A DNA stretch of 64,000 nt, taken from assembly GCA_026874595.1 (NCBI GenBank), contig CM049320.1, forward strand, positions 12,711,488-12,775,487, written 5' to 3'. Position numbers and translations under genes: made by a program. The DNA is from Sipunculus nudus (Eukaryota > Annelida > Sipuncula > Golfingiida > Sipunculidae). The notes beneath the pieces were generated by a model that saw only the letters and a list, made by a program, of their open reading frames with translations, was not told the DNA's origin and did not search any database. Of the stretch, positions 12,851-27,400 are shown one piece after another (the stretch's first letter is position 1; every line of letters starts with the position of its first letter).

Positions 12851-15800
12851 CTTCTGGTATCAACATGATTCCCTTGTCATTTATTGTGTATTTTGATATG
12901 TTTTGAAAATGTTGGGGAAATAGAAAAACAATTGTATGACCTAGCCCTAATTATGATGGCCAAGGTGAAGGTCAGTTTTCTTATTGATGCAGTATGATGG
13001 ACTGTTTTTTACAATGATTGGTATAGTAGATATCACTGTATTTATCACATCTTTTCATGATATATGGTCAACCAAATTGGAATAATTCTCTTCTGATCTA
13101 GATTTAAGGATTTCTTACAGAACTTGCTCAGTCACTGACACAGGAAATCAAAATTTTGCATTGAAACAAACTAGATTGATATTTGAGGCAAAAGTGGTGA
13201 AAGGTGATATCATGTACCAGAATGGTACAGCAGGTGTCATTTAGCAGCTTTCCTTGCCATGTCATCCGGCATCTGTATGTTGGAGTCTGGAGATGTTTGT
13301 TGCTATTGGTTACAGGAAATGAAACATAACCATTGGTGTATTCCTATAACAAGCAGCCTCTCTGGGTACAGGTTACAGTCTGTCAGGCAGTAAGACAGCT
13401 GCTGGAACAGACTGCCTCTGTAAAACCCTCAAAGCCAGGCTTTAAGTGAAAACCAGTGTATGTTGATATAGATTACAAAGTCTGCTTCCTTCCATCAGTG
13501 ATTACCCAGAATGCACTGCACTTAATAACCCTGTGCTTTGAATTGTTACACCTTTGTTCCTCATATAGCTGTGGTTCATTACCAGTACATATTTATCAGC
13601 ACAAAATGATTGAAAGAAACAGTTACACTTGTCCTTTACATAATGGGCCAAAATGTGATGAGTGATATATGAAGGCTTATGTTTCTACAGTCAATTAATT
13701 ATTGTATTTTGGTTTCAATATCTTCCATCTGTAGGAGTGAAATGAGTTGAATTTCCGTTAAGCCCATTACATCCATCTGCAACATATTCTCATCTGAGTT
13801 TTCCTTCTCTCAGGGAATTTGTCAATTAAGTCGAAGAGCATCCAATACCCTTTGTATTAGGGTTTTATATGTCATTATTGAAACTGGCTTAATGCATTTT
13901 AATGGTATAATCGTGAACATAAAAAGATGTTATTGACGCAGCATTTTCTCTCATTCAATTTACTGTTAAGGATTGATTTGTGGAAAAGAAACTGAAAAGT
14001 GTATAAAAAGATTTGGCTGTGATTACTTTTGTTAAAGGCAACATTGGTTCATTTAAGTACTTTCTTTAGTTGCAATTATTATGTAATGATGGGAGATTAC
14101 AGTGACATTATATCAATAATTCCCTATCACCATACTGATAGTGATATATACATGGCAAGCAAGCACTTGTAGAAACGAGTCACGATTCTCCGATAAAAAT
14201 GTTATATAGGAAAACAATTTCACCACCCAATGTTTCTTTGAAACTTCAATAAAAACAAAGTCTAGTTATTACATATTGATTCCCACAAAGCTGGATCTTA
14301 GAGAATATGGTCGAAATCACAGCAATCAATGCTGGCATTAAGTAGGCTTTCCGGAGGTGTCAGTTCAAAAGGCACGAAGGGGAAGGACAATTTTCATTTC
14401 AGATTTGATTTTACGTTAAGTAGGCAGATGTTATTTTCTCGTCAGACAAGTCAGTCTCCTCTGCAGTAATATCAAGTCAGACGTGCTAGGAATGGTAACG
14501 ATGGGATCAGGACTGCTTTGCTGTCTAACTTTCCGTGTCATATTCTGTAGCAGCCGTGGATTATTTATTGCTGGGGTGCATTTCAGCGATGATTTCCCAC
14601 ATGCCTTTGATTCATATTCATGTCGTGCTCTCTCTGTCCAGATCTGTCGCCAAAACTGGTTCCAAAGAAACTTTACTGAGACAAAGTTGTTTGGGTTATG
14701 AATTCAGAAACCATGGTGCAGTCATTTTAGAATTTTAAGACTTTGGAATTTGGCCAGAGGTAAAAAAGAGTATCCATAGTTGTAGGTGTCCTTTTATGAG
14801 TGGTAAACACATCTGACTAAAAAACAGGGGCAATTTAAAGTGTTTGTTAAAATATGACGTGACAAATCAGTGTCAAAGAGTCTTAATTAATTTAGTAAAA
14901 ATAAGAGGATGTCATTAACATGGTTGGCCCCAGTGTTTATCAAAGATAAGGATGGTAATATAAAAGATGTTAATATAATTAGTTGACATTAGATGACAGA
15001 CTGTATGGTGAGCATGCTCTGTCTCCCTGGGAGGAACCAGGTGGCATGGATTTGAGTACAATCTAGAACTGAGCTACAGTTACATGTACCCTGAATAATC
15101 CATGGAAAAACTTGTTGGGTCAAGTACCTTTTAGAGCGATATAGACTGACATGCAATAAGATGTGCAATTTTGTTTGTTCACTTTATTGGGCAATAAATG
15201 GTGAATTATTAGATGATTAAAGGTTAAATACACAGGAGCATGCATAATAAAAAATAAACTTTAGCTAAACATACTGTGGGAGCGGAGATATTATACAGAG
15301 TGATACTGGAGTACAAATGATGTATATAGATATGCAGGCCATAAAATACCAAACAAAAGACTGTTAGCCTGAATGCTGGTCCATGTACACAAAAAACCAC
15401 CATTCATGGCATGTGATACATCGTATATATAAATCCAGCTGTCTGTCTGCTAGACGGGACCAACCTGAAATTTCTGTTGTAAAAATGGAAAACTGCGAAA
15501 GTGGCAATTTTTTATACTGTATGCTCCCTGGGGAAGTCTGTGTAAAAACATGCAAAAGATCATAGATAAGTGGTGAAGCACTTTTTGTACAGATGAGAGA
15601 TGTGTGGCAGGGGCCATTTTTCATGGTAATATTTTTACTGACATATCCCTCCAGCTGTCTGCTTAGACCCTGTGAAATTAAAGGTTGTACCCCAGGTTTT
15701 AGTTGATGAGTGAAGCTCAGCGTGGCATGTAGCTGATGTTTTACCAACTGGTCCCTCCCGCTGTGTGTTGTTTGTACCAGCAACAAATGCTGTCAAGATC

Positions 15801-17754
15801 GGCTTCCACATGGTCCTTTGTCACTGTGTGGCCATCCCAAATCCAGCCACTCAGCTGCATTCATGCCACCTTGGGAATGCTTCATAAACAGAGTGGTCAG
15901 GTTCATATACACTCAGAACAAAGTTTTAATAATTCATGTCAAGGTCATGTGAAGATGTTTGTTTCCAGTGTCATTCATTTGTCATTACATTAAATAATGA
16001 AAGGAATATAGACACATGAAAAAGATATTTGTAATGTAAATGTACAAATAATTTTAATTCCATTGATGTATTAAATAAATTTATTGTTGCATGTCAGGTC
16101 AAGGTCAGAATATAAGGTCAAGGTCATGGAAGAATGAACTGACTGGTTGCCATATTGTTGCTGAGCTGCTGTTTTAAAAAAAGCTTCCTTGGAGCCCACA
16201 CATGAAGTATAATCTCCTTTGATGTCTAAACAAGCGCCATGAATACTTTAATCCTTTCAGGGGATAGAAAACTTGAAAATAGGGAGGCTCCATTTTGCAT
16301 ATTATGTTTATTGTAATGTTGTTACATTTAGGCTCACCAGTTTTAAACTGTGGGCCATATCCATAACCTTTTAAAAAAGCCAAGGTCACGAGACAATACA
16401 CTTTAGAACAAGGCACTTGGTAAGGCAAGATATAATAAATCTAGTCTCTTTTAATAATCCAATTTTATTTAGACCTCAAATGTGGAACACAGTCTGTTAA
16501 TACATTTCTACAGACAAGACATTCCTCTGTTTACCAGCACATTAAGTCTGATACTGTCGTAATGAAGATAAGTCGTAGGGAACAGAACACCATATGCATT
16601 TGGAACTCTTGATTAACCCTGGTAATGTGTGTCATATTTTAATTTCATCAGCCCACCAAGTTTGACGTTAATCTGACAGAACAAATTTTCTAGTGTCACT
16701 GTAGTATGCTTGGAAAATTAACCTCATGTAACTACGACAACCTGCTTTTTGTACATTGGAGGTTAGATTACATCGTTTTTAATGCAGCATGTAAAATACA
16801 CATGTTGCATGATTTTCCCATGATAACTTGCAGGATGTTTTGGAATGTCAAGCATGGCTGCTAAATCGTGCGTTTCACTCAAAACTTAGTAATGATTAAG
16901 TTTCTGCCCTGGTTTTTGTATCCAGGGAGCTTCCAGATTATTGTATTTCAAAGCATACCAGGTAGAGCTGGCGCAGCTAGCCAGTGCTGTATACATATTG
17001 TTGTATTAACACACAGTAAGTGGAAACCTAATGTTACAGGACTATAAAGAATGTACAGCGCAAACTGTCGCATAACGTCAAAACACCCATGTCTCACTCA
17101 CAGCCATGCACCATCTAAAGGTAAACAACTGAAGCTGGAGAGAATTGACACGAGCCGCTAAAAAATGAATTGCCATTCCGCCCAAGCACTATAATTTACC
17201 TAACCCTACTGGTCTTGGTTTCAGATTTCACTGTTAAGCCAAATGTCTCCCTAATCAAGTTCACCCGTTTCAGCCCTGTTACATCAAGATAAATATTTGC
17301 GGTCATGGGGCGCGATGTATGATGGTTCTGTAAGTAGAGTGGGTTACACTGGGACTTGACTTTTTCACACTTGCGCTGTGGGGTGCACCCTCCCCTCCCA
17401 ACACCTCATATCCAATAGACTTTGGCTCAAAAGACAATAAAGGAGCAATAAGCACCAGATAGAGATCAGAGTAGAGTTTATTGAAGTATTGACAGATACA
17501 ATCCCACACCATTACTATAATGCTTCCCCGTGTAACTGTATATGATATATTATACCAACGCATAATTATCACTGATAATTTCAATAATTCTTATCTTCAG
17601 AAAGAAAAAACAGATGCTATTATCAGATGCTAACAGTTATAAACTCATTTTCAATTGAAATCTTTTTGTTAATGAAAAGTCTTCTTTTATCTATATTATA
17701 AATATTTTTAATTCTTTGCTTCTTGTATAATCATGATTGTTTCTTTCGTTGCAG

Positions 17755-18424
17755 TGGCGAGAAGCATCCTATACATCTGGTAATGATGTTTACCGTGTAT
17801 ATACAGTGTGCAATGTGGCGAACACTGGCGTTACGAACTGGCTACGAATGCCTTACATTGAGAGGGGTGAGGCAAATAGACTATACATTGAAATGAAATT
17901 TACAATGCGAAAATGCACTAAATATCCTAATCCAGAAAGTCTGCAGCAGTGCATGGAGTCTTTCCAACTATATTACTATGAGGCTGAATCAGATTTCGCA
18001 AACGAAGAATTACCCTCCTGGGACACAGCAGTGTACCGCCATGTTGATGTCGTTGCTGCAGATAGCACATTCGAAGAAACAGATCAGGCAACAACCAATG
18101 TAGAAGCCCGAAGCATTCGCATATCACGACGGGGAGTGTATTTTGCATTTTATGACACAGGGGCTTGTACAACTTTGCTTTCCATAAAAGTATACTACAT
18201 TATGTGTCCCAGCGTCATCGTCAATTTTGCGATTTTTCCAAACACAACAACAGGACCACAAGCGGCCTCTGTTGAGTTGATCAATGGTGAATGTGTACCT
18301 CATGCAGCCATCGAGGAATCTCCGAAATACATGTGCCAAAGCGATGGTTCGTGGACTTACAGCAGTGGAGGATGCAAGTGTTTGCCGGGCTACCAACCAG
18401 CCAATGGGGATCAGGCATGCCACG
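17755..18424 (+). CDS. Eph exon: ephrin-binding domain and start of Cys-rich region
   Basis: 670 bp, acceptor TTGCAG before 17755, donor GTAAGC at 18425, ending in phase 1. It begins at the Trp of WREASY, the place where vertebrate Eph genes also start their large ligand-binding exon. Family hallmarks are the segments [37 protein letters not shown] and [19 protein letters not shown], with the disulfide cysteines in place. An N-glycosylation sequon NTT follows. The end (GECVPHAA to [12 protein letters not shown]) is the first part of the Cys-rich region. The 5' partner exon, encoding the signal peptide and first beta strand, is not identified. Confidence 0.96.
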
Positions 18425-21400
18425 GTAAGCTTTTCTTGTCTCTCCACCAGTTTTTTTTTATTAAATAATTGTTTTGCTAAACATTTATTAATGACTGCAG
18501 AGGAAACACAATAAGTTCAGGCACAATTTTTCTACATGATACATGGTACAAAAGTATACAGAATATAAAATTAGTGTTCTGCATGTTCAGCAAACGATAT
18601 AAAAATGAGAAAAAAACAAAAATAATTTACCTGTACAAAGATATACACATCCTTTTATTAGCGTGAAAGCCTTTTCCTCCTGGGGTTTTAATTTGTTTAT
18701 TGATAACAGGAAAAATCAATATGGGATCCTAGTATGTTATGTGTGTGTTGAAGAAATATATATTTTTGTGCATACATGTATAATAAATGTGCTATTATTA
18801 AAATTAATTTTCTATTAAATACCTCCATCAAAATGGTGCCAGCATTGAAAGGAAATTAATCAGGTCGTGCAAATGCCATACACTTGAACTTCACCATGCA
18901 GAAAATGATTTCATCCAGATGTAGTTACCCAGACTGGTAGTGTCAGCTCAGTTACCCAGACTGGTAGTGTCAGGTTATGAAGGTAAAACACAAATGAACA
19001 AGAAAAGAAACATGAACATTTTTGTCATGTCTCAATGCACAACACACAGATGTACCTAACTTTCTGTGTAGAAACTCAAGTAATCTCTTGAAAAAAAAGT
19101 TCTGAATATGGTATACAGTCAAGAATGATTTGTTATTATTCAGTCCTTGAAAATTGTCTGAGTAAATAGGAGAATGACACCAGGAGAATAACACGAGGAC
19201 AAATTTATTCCAATCTATATGTAGTTGAACCTAACACTCCCAACAGGAGGTGTGCATGTGATCTCTTTTGTGACATGTTTAGATTCAGTATGGTACTGAC
19301 ATCAGATGATATATTATGAAGACCTGGCAGTGTCCCATGTGTTCTAGGGAGATTCTTTGTGCTATGCAAAATAGAGGTCATGCATAAATAATAGAGGTCA
19401 GGAAGGGATCATTCAGTTATTTTTATTCTAATAGGGCTGGCAGGACTGCTCACCATTTTCTCATCACAAAAGTATTGGCCCAGAAGAGTCTAGTTAAAAT
19501 GGCCAAATTTTATGTGACTGCTCTCAGATTGTGAACCTGTCTGACACCTCAGTTGCCTGTAGGTGACCTTGTTATATTAGAAAATGAAAAAAACTAAAAA
19601 CTGATTCTTGAAAAGAAAATATATCAAGTGACAAGACCTACTCACAAAACCCGTAAATATAATTTGTGTTCGTAGGATTCTTTTTTTTTTTTTCATTTAT
19701 ATAATTCTTATAAAATTGATTTAGTGATGTGTATGATTAATAGATAGAAATCCTTTTGAACACAAAATGTAACCAATGTGTTGTATTGGGTAACATTTTA
19801 TACAGTATACTTAATGAAATCTAAATTTCTGGAATATTGCTTTATTCATAATCATGTTACAAGGACCAGTTACAATATTTAATGTCAGTGGAGTCTAATG
19901 CAGGAATTCATCAAGATTTCTTTTATTTTTAGGAAGCATTTGATTGGACTATCAGTGCTGAAGCATTGAGCAATAAAGCCTTTTTGTGATTATTATTAAT
20001 TGGAGACTGTCTCGGACCATGTGGAACTAATTAGTTAATTAGTATTTTTAATTATGCTAGATCTGCCCTCCACACATGAGAGACCCATAATTCACAAGGT
20101 GCAGAGTTTGTAATTAAAGATCAGAACTCGGACAGAATTACAAAGCAAGTTTCCAAAAATTTAACCTTAATGCAATTAAATGAAGCATATGTCGACATTT
20201 TTTTAAATAATTTGTGGATTACACATTAAAAATTCACATCAGAGATAAAAAGGAAGAATTTGCATTTGCAGAAACAATAATTATTGAAAGGGTAAATAAA
20301 TAAATGAGATATATGATAATTAATAAATTTTTTAAAAAGTTAATGGATATATCACTGGTGATATTTTCATACAGTTCATTTTAATGTGCCTTAAGTAAAG
20401 CCTTCAAATTTAGAAACTTCCTCTTTTAAGTTTTGGTAATAAAAATTGATTAAATTAGTCCTGGTGTAAAGCCACTGTAATAAAATAACATTGTCTGTGG
20501 ATACATTGTCTCAAGTATGTGTGATTTGTTTCTATGTGAGTCTTAACAAAATTTCCTTTAGAATTCATGAGAGTTGATGACTCAATAGATCCTGAGAGGC
20601 ATTTGATCAGTCTGGCCATGTCAGTATCCAGCAATCTAGTGTGACATTCCAATACATTACGCAAGGCCAGAATGCTGAAGTATGGACTAAAGCTTTAGAG
20701 GGCGGTGTTTTTCTCTTGTTTCATTAACCTCCAGAAATTTAATATACATAAAATCCTAATAAAGAACAGAATCTAGCTCAGACAAAACTAATCGGGGGAA
20801 AAATCCAAGCCATTTATATACAGAGCTGTATATAAGTAAGAGAGCCCACAAACTTTTGCCAGGACAGCGGACCTCATATATGTTTCAATTATGCTGTTGT
20901 TTTAAAACTTTTATATAATGTTTCAGATGTAAATTTCTCCTTGCCTGTTTTGCACAGTGAATGTTGATTAAATTTGAATATACATTTTGGATTTAATATA
21001 AAATTATCAATATCTAGCTAGGATTTTTCAGACTGAGATTTAAAACATTCTTTCTATATGTAGACTGTAAGAACTGGTTACCATAGCAACATCTTGTAAG
21101 GTAATTTCAGTATTTGTGTGAAACCACAGTGGTCTGTTTTAGGAAACCCTACACATTCAGATTAATATAAAAAAATACATAGTGAGGTATGTGTCATGGT
21201 ATATTTCAATGGAGAAAAGGAAATGACACCAGTATGAAATTAATATATTTATTTATATTGATGTAAATTTCGACATAGGTGGCAACAGATAGTTGAACCA
21301 ATTGTTAACATCTTGTCATAAAAATGGAAATTTTTAAACAGTAAAAAAACCCACAATTCTAAATACTTTGAAAACAAAACTTTTTAAAATCTTATCCTAG

Positions 21401-24400
21401 CGGTGAAGTTAATGACTGACTAGAAGAAGTAATATGACAAGTTATGTTGTAGCACCAATGAATTGATTAGAAAAGTATAGTGCAATATTAAAAATTCTAG
21501 AATGACAGTTCTAGAACTACTGTTCCCTAGAGTCACAGTTTTATTAATTAGAAATTCATGTAAAGAGTACTTTTTTGGTTGCCATGGTGATATAATTGAC
21601 TGGTTGACAATCTAGGGTTGAGTTAATCCCTCATTATGAAGATACAACATATAGTGTACATACAGGATGAGATGTATACCTGATTATAAAGTGTAACTAT
21701 TTAAACAATTATAAACAGATATATTTCACAGTGTAACTGTTTATTGAATGTTATTAAAATACTCATGAGTAGTAATATCTGGTGTAAGGAAGTTACCGTA
21801 ATATAAATGCACATGTATAAATACCACATGTTTCTGTTACATCTATCAAATGATAACTGGTAAAGTAAACAGCAATACACATATTTAGTGATACTGCAAA
21901 TGGCACAAAGATAGTTTAGACCTCTGAAAATCGGAGCGCGATTTCATTGTTCAGTGGATGTTCCTTGGATACTTCTGAAGCAGCCCTGCCTCAGCCAAGT
22001 AACAAATAACCAATTACCCATCTCAGTGAACTGTGAAGTTGACTCAGAAACCAGGGCATGAATTGCAGGAAGATACACAGCAACAAAGGGTGTGGGACAG
22101 ACAGGTGGCGTTCCACGCAGTCTAGCCTTCGAAATGAAGATTTGAAGTGAGATTTATCTACAGGGCTGTGGGGATCATCCACGCTCTGCTGTAGTAAGTG
22201 TTCAGGGGACAACTTCATGGGTTTCCACATCACCTTTATCTGCGGGTTGTTGTGGTGATGGGTTCTGCTCACATTTTCACAGCTGAGTCAGATTAACAAA
22301 CAGTGCCCCTGAGATGAACTGTATAATTCGGTTTTGCTCAGAAGCCTTTGAATTCCTCCATCCAATAATTACTCTCATGTAGGGATAATTCAGTATTCAT
22401 AGTTTTGCACTAACATCATAAAGACTCTCTGCTGATTTGGATGAGATAAATTCAGGCTGAGGGATCCATCATTTGATTGAATACTTCTTCAAAAATCACC
22501 CCAGGACACTTCAGAAGCTAGGATGATTATATAAAAACAACTGCAACCATTTTGCCAGTCATAGATTTAAATGGATTGAGTATTTTTGCAGTTATTATGC
22601 TCTGACTAAAGGATGAGAAATATTCCATAACTTATTTATAGACTATTTTAAAATAATTAATGCCTGAGAGATCTACAAACAGTTTATAATTGACAAGTTA
22701 AAATATACACTTTGGGTATACCTAGCCGACATCTGACTTGCGACATCTGAGTTTATCTGAATCTAGTCCAGTATCTTATCCAACCTGCGCATCAGGCTTT
22801 TATTTCCTTGCTTAATTGGCACCAAAGGCAAAGCTTTTGAAATGCTTGTGCAGAATGAATCAGTCAGCCTATAGTAAGGGCACAGAACTAAAACATGAAG
22901 ATGCTCCAGTGGAGAGTTCCAAGGCATAAATACTCAATCTATCATGAGAAGTTTGCTGTCATTGGACCCATAGTGGCAGCGATTTATGAAAAATTTTATA
23001 ATTTTTCTTCCTGAAAGAACTTTTGTACATGTGGCTCACAGATTATTAATTAGGCCAAAATATTTGTTAATTTTTAAAGGATTGCATAATTACAGCACTT
23101 TTCTTTTAATAAACAATAAAAGTGGCACGCGCAGGTTTATCCTCCACAATTCATGGAGTCACTGTTAAAGACAATTGTGGTGATAATAGGTAAAGTATGA
23201 GTTGAAAGTGGGGTCAGTGGGAATGATTCATTGTACTTTTAACCCATGCTAGGTGAGAATGGGCCAATTAAATAATGGCTCACCAGAAGCCATATCTTGG
23301 GTAGACCATGGGGCGTTTATTGTCAGGACCATTCAGGTCCACCTCACAAGGGCTGTCTGTACCTCGGGATAGGTAATTTGGTCCCCTCATGTGGAATTTA
23401 AGGGGCCTTCTTCCCTCTGGTCGAGAGCGATGTGTCCCAGCATTGACACAATGCTCACTGGTCATTCGGTCTGTGATCTACCACATGGAGCAGTAATATA
23501 CTGACCATAAAGGGCGAGGACGAGAGGGTCACTGGACAGTGCAACCGCCGAGGGAACACTCCACACCATGTGATATTGCCTCATTATGGTCAGGGAAAGT
23601 TGATGCGTGATAATCATGCAAACAGTACAGAAACTGTCTGCTACATCAGTTCTGATTCGTCAGGATGAAATATGAAACATACTGCATAATGATGATGTGA
23701 TTTCTTGGTCATGACGTGTATATTGTGTCATCTTTCCTTTTTGTCAATCCACTAAGTCAGAGATTGCACCAAAACATTATTAGTCATAACAAAGAAACAC
23801 ATCAAACCATGTACGAAAAATAACCCTATTTTATCTGACCAATCAAGATTTTCAATCAGTACACTTTTTGCAGTAGTGTTTTCCTCAGCTTGTATAATGA
23901 AAACTTATCTGAACAAAGGAATGCGCCCAGTTTAAAAAAAAGTCATTTTTTTCTGATCAAGTAATTTTGTAACAGTCCTGAATACTGTGCAATAGTTTAC
24001 TCAGGGCTTCTAAAGATGCTAAAAAAACAAAACAAAAAAAAGAACTGGAAGAAATCATGGATTATATATTTTATCTGAACAGGCAAAGTTTTAACAATCA
24101 TGGACTGCTGTGCAACAGCTTATCTGATACAACTAGAGGCCTACCAGTCATGCAAAAAATATTTATTCCCCATGTTGTTGCCATAGATGTTTAATTAACT
24201 TTTTCATACCCCTGGACTTAATCAACTTTTTATTTATATTGAAGTTAATTCTAACTCGGTCTTCAACAGTTCTAATTTTCATTTACTGGTAGCAAACTTT
24301 TTCATACTTCAACTTTCTGATAAATGTCAGTATTGCATTGACATGTACATGTAGGTCTCTCATTGGAGCTGCAAGAAGGCAAAGAAAATTTTGGAAATAT

Positions 24401-27400
24401 TAGAAGATGAAAAAATGACTATTACATGATAAATCAATAGAGCCATCACACAACATAATACACATGACATATTAAGAATACACCTTAAGTGTAATCACTA
24501 AAGATAATATAATTACTTGTTCTGAGGAACCAAATAATTGTCGACAAGTTCAGTATTTAATATATTCTGTTTCAAATAGCTGCAATCACAGGTTTTATTT
24601 AACCCCATATATTTCACAATAAAGATCAATTCAGGTCCATTGGTATCTAAATTTATTTCATATAAGTAATAAAAGAGCTGAAAATCTTCTGACACACTAA
24701 TTATCCTGTATCCTGATCCTATAATGATATGACATGTTCTTATATATATATCTCATCTTGCTGTTGTTGTTTATCTTAACAGTCATTGAAAGACTTTGAT
24801 ATGGCATTGGGTGACTGTACCAATTTAAGGGTCAAACAGGTCTGTTTAAACCTCTACCTCCATATCCACCTGTAATGCCCAGGTTGGAGTCAAAATTATG
24901 CACAGTGCATTCCTCTGACCAGAAGCTAGGAATTAAGAATTGTGCAACACCGGACTGGGGACATTCAGAAAGCCTTTGATCGTAATGAGCTTATACGTTA
25001 GCACATTGTATAAATATCCACTTGTTTGGCTTTGGACCACTTATTGTTAGTATATGTAGTTAAAAGATTGTGCAGGTAATTTTGCTCGTTAGACAAGGTG
25101 ATTGTATACCTGTGACTTAGTTATACCTTTATTGAGTCAGCAGGTAGGCAGGTTGTCTTTTCAAGTGGCTCCGCTGGCCACAGGTTTTCTTAACTGATAA
25201 AGAAATACAATGCTGTAATTAGGGATTTCCTTTACCATGAAAGGACCCTTAAGTGGGTTTTAACAGAATTCAGTAGCTAGATACCAGTGCTGTTCACATG
25301 TAATTCACATGGGATTTCTTTTCAAAGGTATTTGTGTGTAAAGATTGTCTTATGCCCATGGAAGGCAATTCTGGATTAGTGAGGTGGAAGTAATCAGTGA
25401 AAGTTCAACCAGTGGACAAGGTCAAGGTTGACTAGGTGCATGTTTGGTGGGAAATACTCATTGGGATATTAGACAAGTTGAATTAAAAATTTGCCTTGTA
25501 AATGAAATGTGAAATAACAAATATCTGGTGGTTATTATAATCAAAACAGGTCCCCTTTAGTGTCAGTCTTATTAGAAATACTTCATTTAAGTCATAATTT
25601 TGCTAACAGGATAAAACATTAATGTGTATTTTACAGGAGATGAGATCTATTCAAGTATCAGTTTTTGTTGATGCTCACAACATGTATACTAATTTTTTCT
25701 TTTAATGTGATTTCCAAGTTCTTGTGAAAACTCTAAGCTGGGGATAAAAAAAAAGATAAAAAAGGTATACATTTAGGATTTGTTATTAATAATAAAAAAG
25801 CTGTTCTGTGCTGGGGTAGAATTTGCAGAATTAACTGAATTGCTGTTGTTGAGGTTCAATTGACATGATCTCCCAAAGCAACATGCACTTTACAGTGTCA
25901 TAATATTTAAGAATAGTGCAAAAATGTAAATGCGACTTACAATTTCAACAACAGGTGCTAGAGTTCCAATCTATTTTCTGTTTCCCCATAAATGAATTTA
26001 TTTCTAAGTAAAAGTATAAAATCTAACCAAGTATTTTTTTGTGGATAAGAATAAAAACTAACCCAGATGCCTGTTATAAAGCAGGCAGGTTACCAAGGGC
26101 TTTTAACCTGTTACTTGACCCTCAAAGTTTCTTGAAACAGATTGGTGGTAATTTTTTAAAGAGCAGATGCTGTGAAGGTTTAGTGTTCCGTTACTTCCCT
26201 CACCAGATGTTAGTTCTTTGTGGCAGCAGGAAGCCGCCAGGTGATCGTCCAGCGTCTTGGGACACAGGGACTAGCGGGTGATTTTTATGACGGTTCACAG
26301 TTGAGTACAAAAAGGCATTTGCTGAAGTACACAAAAGGTTAACAGAATGATCCCTGTTCAGTATGTTAATTACAACAAACCTTTTGTCAAGAAGTTACCA
26401 TATGGCACCATTGGTTTCTTATCATGACTTGCCACAAGGAGGATATTGTCCAAACCATGGTGCGCAAGTCGATACAAAACTGTTGTGGCTTTGAGTGAAG
26501 TATTATTTAATTATGATTTCAATTTGTACAAGATTACATTTTAACAGGATAGGTCCATAACCTGTTGGTGACACCATTTCTAATTTCAATTAAAAACCAG
26601 GCTGTGTCACACCCTATTATTAAAAAAGTCACCAATATTGTATAATTGATAGCAGATTTATTTATGTTCACAAAAAGTCACACACACAGTATTTATAGAA
26701 GTAACTTAAATAATATAAATTTTTTATTTCACATTGCAACTTGCATAAATTTAAAATATCTACTGTTAATCTAAATTATGAAAAACTTTTCTAAAAATAT
26801 TGATTTCAATAATGTATTGATGAGTTTAAAATAATCAGTTAATTTTTACTTGAATTCCATCTTAACCTGAATTACTTTGATAGTTGAACTTATAGTAAGC
26901 AAATAATTCATAACCTTTCTGAATAAATCTGCTAAATAAGATTTCAGATGAAAGATAAGTGATGGGGGCTGTTGGCACAAATGGGACACACAGTTTTAGT
27001 CTGTTTCTCTTTATGGACTATATAATACATTAAGTACTTTGTTAAATAAGATGGAATGTTAAGTAAGTGAAGGGGTTTAATAAAACAAATACTGAATAGG
27101 TTTGACAGAGTACCCTCTATAGAATTTACTATAATTAAACTGGTGCCAGTTGGCTTCTAAGCGGGAAGACAAACAGTCTTTTGAAGTTACTCAATTAAAA
27201 TGGCATAAACCACTGATAGGATTACCCTACAAAATCATAGCAAGCCCCAAAACTGCCTGAATCCAACATGGTTTAATGACCCGTGATAACCACATTCAGT
27301 TGGGAGGAAAAGCCATGTGTCTTCAATATGTGACAGCACACTATGATAATTGGTGATTATCCAACACCTCATGAGACTTTTTGTTACTGAAGCTGCCATG

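Larger units (their letters stand above)
1008..17754. other. 16.7 kb without recognisable genes
   Basis: Open frames here are short and lack domain signatures, codon bias or plausible splice contexts. The region is intergenic or an upstream Eph intron. I searched by eye for the short Eph exon that should precede 17755 (a few dozen residues containing a Leu-Gly-Trp-like motif) and did not find it. Items noted separately are a MITE-like element at 3697-4213 and small tandem duplications. Confidence 0.6.

Noticed and set aside
15364-15786. 140-codon minus-strand open frame
   Set aside because: No domain, no hydrophobic or charge pattern of a folded protein, rich in stop-avoiding chance composition, no splice context; a chance frame in non-coding DNA.
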